Source: JAHJDO01 sp030671985 [NCBI: bacterium] | GTDB taxonomy: Bacteria > JAHJDO01 | DNA: 7,196 bases | Direction: 5' to 3' | Assembly (NCBI GenBank): GCA_030671985.1 | Contig: DAOVHI010000072.1 | Coordinates: forward strand, 1 to 7,196 | Shown: one piece after another, positions 5,846 to 7,196 of the stretch | How positions within the stretch are numbered: position 1 is the first letter of the stretch | How the letters are laid out: each line of letters begins with the position of its first letter | The notes under the pieces: model-generated | What the model saw: only the letters and a program-made list of their open reading frames with translations | The model's database searches: none | Told to the model about the DNA's origin: nothing | Translations under genes and position numbers: made by a program

Positions 5846-6599
5846 AACATTCCTCCTTTTTATCCATCCTTTGCTTTGATATCTCATGGCAAAGAATAGC
5901 GCAGGCTATATTAACATTGAATGAAAGTTTGGCTCCGTTCATTGGAATCCGAACTTTTATATCAAGGTGTTTTTGCAATCCATGGCGAATACCTTTTCCT
6001 TCAGATCCCAACACAATACCAAGAGGAAAAGGGAAGTCAACTTTGTTTATGTCCTTAGAATCATCAGCAATAACAGTTCCCATTATCCAGTATCCGGAAG
6101 CCTTTGCGTCAATTATGGCGTCGGAAAGGTTTGTTACCATTGATATCTGTACATAATTTTCTCCTCCCGAAGCAACATGTTGAACTGTTTCATTCACTTC
6201 GCAGGCCTCAAATTTTGGAATAATAATGGCAAGCCTGCCAAAACAAGCGGCGGTGCGGATAATGACTCCTAAATTGTGAGGATCGTTTATCCTGTCGAGG
6301 AATAGAAGTGTTAATTGCTTGTCTTTAGATAAATCCAATAAATCATCAAAAGGCACATATTCAAATTTATTCACACTGGCAATTATGCCCTGAAGATCCT
6401 TGGTATGTTTGATTCTCTCCAGTCTCTGACGAGGCAGGCGTTCAGAAGGAACGGAGTTCTCTTTTATTAATTTTTCTATATGAGGCACATTGAAATTATC
6501 CTGCAGAAAGATTTTTTTTATGGAGCGGGGATTTGTCTTTAATCTCTCGAAAACCGAATTTCTTCCGTGTAACATTGTAGAGTTCTTATTTTTTGGCAA
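5835..6599 (-). CDS. rlmB: TrmH/SpoU-family 23S rRNA (guanosine-2'-O-)-methyltransferase, RlmB-like
   Basis: This 254-residue SPOUT-class methyltransferase uses S-adenosylmethionine to put a methyl group on a ribose 2'-OH, in RlmB on G2251 of 23S rRNA in the peptidyl-transferase loop. Residues ~9-80 are the N-terminal substrate-binding domain (MLHGRNSVFERLK...). The three knot motifs follow: DRINDPHNLGVIIRTAACFG (102-121, catalytic R115), IVLGSEGKGI (195-204) and IPMNGAKLSFNVNIA (218-232, N228). The start is TTG at 6597-6599, because AGGAG lies 6 nt before it; the later ATG (codon 9) has no binding site. The gene overlaps maf by 14 nt, and its end overlaps the 47-aa gene by 11 nt. The relative TrmH (tRNA G18) is shorter and lacks this N-terminal domain, so RlmB is preferred, though the exact RNA target is inferred. 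Confidence 0.88.
   Translation of the reverse strand: MPKNKNSTMLHGRNSVFERLKTNPRSIKKIFLQDNFNVPHIEKLIKENSVPSERLPRQRLERIKHTKDLQGIIASVNKFEYVPFDDLLDLSKDKQLTLLFLDRINDPHNLGVIIRTAACFGRLAIIIPKFEACEVNETVQHVASGGENYVQISMVTNLSDAIIDAKASGYWIMGTVIADDSKDINKVDFPFPLGIVLGSEGKGIRHGLQKHLDIKVRIPMNGAKLSFNVNIACAILCHEISKQRMDKKEECYEQ
5852..5856 (-). promoter_or_regulatory. ribosome binding site that sets the start of the 47-aa gene
   Basis: GGAGG within AAAAAGGAGGAATGTT stands 6 nt before the ATG at 5843-5845 and lies inside the 3' end of the rRNA methyltransferase gene. The alternative upstream ATG (5885-5887) has no comparable site. Confidence 0.65.
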
Positions 6600-7188
6600 T
6601 TCCTTCTCCTAAAAGATCGACACCTAATTTTTCAAAAAGTTCGTCAAGTTTCATCATTGGCAGTCCAAGTATATTATAGAACGAACCTTCTATATTATCG
6701 AATATAAATGTTCCTGGTCCTTCTATTGAAAAACCGCCTGCCTTGTCATTGTGTCCGGCTATTGCCGCAAACTTGTTTATCTTTTCAAGCGAGAGCCTTT
6801 TGACATGAATCTTTGACATATCAACTGCTTCTTCCGATTTACCTCTTTTGGCGTCTATTACGCAAAGACCGGTGTAGACAAAGACTGTCTTTCCTGAGAA
6901 CGACTTGAGAAGAGATATTGCCTCTTTTCTTGTCTTTGGTTTTCCGATGAGACGTTTTTCTAACAAAACAAGAGTATCCGCTCCGACGATATAACCTTCC
7001 TTATATCCAGCCGCTACTTTTTCTGCCTTGATCCGGGCATTATACAGAACGTTAAACTCCGCACCCTTTTTATGATCCATCTTTTCATGAACGCTGCTTA
7101 CAACAACTTCGTGAGGTATTCCGCATTCCTTAAGTATCTTTGAACGTCTCTTTGACTTCGACGCTAATATTATATTGTATTTCATCAT
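6586..7188 (-). CDS. maf: Maf family nucleoside triphosphate pyrophosphatase
   Basis: The 200-residue Maf-type house-cleaning enzyme hydrolyses non-canonical or excess nucleoside triphosphates to the monophosphate and pyrophosphate. Motifs in order: IILASKSKRRSKIL (6-19, usual LASxSPRR), YNARIKAEKV (49-58), VGADTLV (68-74, catalytic D71), IGKPKTRKEA (81-90), and the closing DKAGGFSIEG...IEGSFYNILGLPMMKLDEL (148-184). The last block resembles the YhdE-type (dTTP/UTP) branch more than the YceF-type (m7GTP) branch, but this is a judgement from motif shape. The length is normal. Two ATG codons stand in tandem (7186-7188 and 7183-7185). Too little upstream sequence remains in the window to show a ribosome binding site, so either could be the start. 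It heads a coupled trio with the rRNA methyltransferase and the 47-aa gene, and any gene further upstream lies outside the window. Confidence 0.93.
   Translation of the reverse strand: MMKYNIILASKSKRRSKILKECGIPHEVVVSSVHEKMDHKKGAEFNVLYNARIKAEKVAAGYKEGYIVGADTLVLLEKRLIGKPKTRKEAISLLKSFSGKTVFVYTGLCVIDAKRGKSEEAVDMSKIHVKRLSLEKINKFAAIAGHNDKAGGFSIEGPGTFIFDNIEGSFYNILGLPMMKLDELFEKLGVDLLGEGIAKK
6606..6610 (-). promoter_or_regulatory. ribosome binding site that supports the TTG start of rlmB
   Basis: AGGAG on the minus strand lies 6 nt before the TTG at 6597-6599 and within the last codons of maf (LLGEGIAKK). It decides between the TTG and the in-frame ATG at 6573-6575, which lacks any such site, and implies translational coupling to maf. 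Confidence 0.6.
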
Positions 7189-7196
7189 CTATTCAT

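Noticed and set aside
5846-5887. Longer, 61-residue form of the small protein
   Set aside because: The extra MRYQSKGWIKRRNV leader comes from the overlapping end of rlmB in another frame, and its ATG lacks the ribosome binding site that the inner ATG has.
1-7196. CRISPR array, tRNA, rRNA, insertion sequence or defence/toxin-antitoxin genes
   Set aside because: I looked for regularly spaced repeats, cloverleaf-like arms, transposase motifs and small paired genes on both strands and saw none. Intergenic gaps are all below 70 nt and are explained by promoters and ribosome binding sites.

Overview
The window is 7,196 bases of AT-rich bacterial DNA, densely coding, with eight protein genes and no RNA gene, insertion sequence or CRISPR array that I can see. 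The genes are mostly housekeeping: DNA repair (uvrB end), purine synthesis (GuaB3-type IMP dehydrogenase), tRNA and rRNA modification (miaB-like, rlmB-like), protein folding (cyclophilin), nucleotide-pool cleaning (maf) and one membrane transporter fused to a phosphotransferase domain. The mixture of a cyanobacterium-like GuaB3, a permease-EIIA fusion and a short DUF5661-like protein does not name a phylum. An uncultured low-GC Gram-negative-type lineage (for example Omnitrophota, Elusimicrobiota or relatives) is a guess only.

Left arm, plus strand (1-2012): the 3' part of uvrB runs in from the left edge, followed after 67 nt by a full-length guaB3 with its own sigma70-type promoter (TTGACT, 17 nt, TAGAAT) and a good ribosome binding site. 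Right arm, minus strand, reading leftward from 7188: maf, rlmB-like methyltransferase and a 47-residue protein form a tightly overlapping translationally coupled trio (14 nt and 11 nt overlaps). Next comes the permease-EIIA fusion under its own strong promoter (TCCACA, 17 nt, TGTTATAAT), then a cyclophilin 65 nt later, then a miaB-like gene 45 nt later, probably as one transcript. The arms converge with only 9 nt between the guaB3 and miaB stop codons.

Nothing here amounts to a new multi-gene system. The points most worth a second look are: (i) the first ~32 residues of the uvrB frame do not resemble the highly conserved UvrB segment that should stand there; (ii) miaB stops right after the radical SAM domain at an A8 run and lacks the TRAM domain; these two anomalies bracket the uvrB-guaB3 block, so a rearrangement or misassembly there should be considered; (iii) the cyclophilin has two well-formed start sites that would give an exported and a cytoplasmic form; (iv) the permease carries an EIIA domain with the phosphorylatable histidine, implying control by PTS-type phosphorylation.
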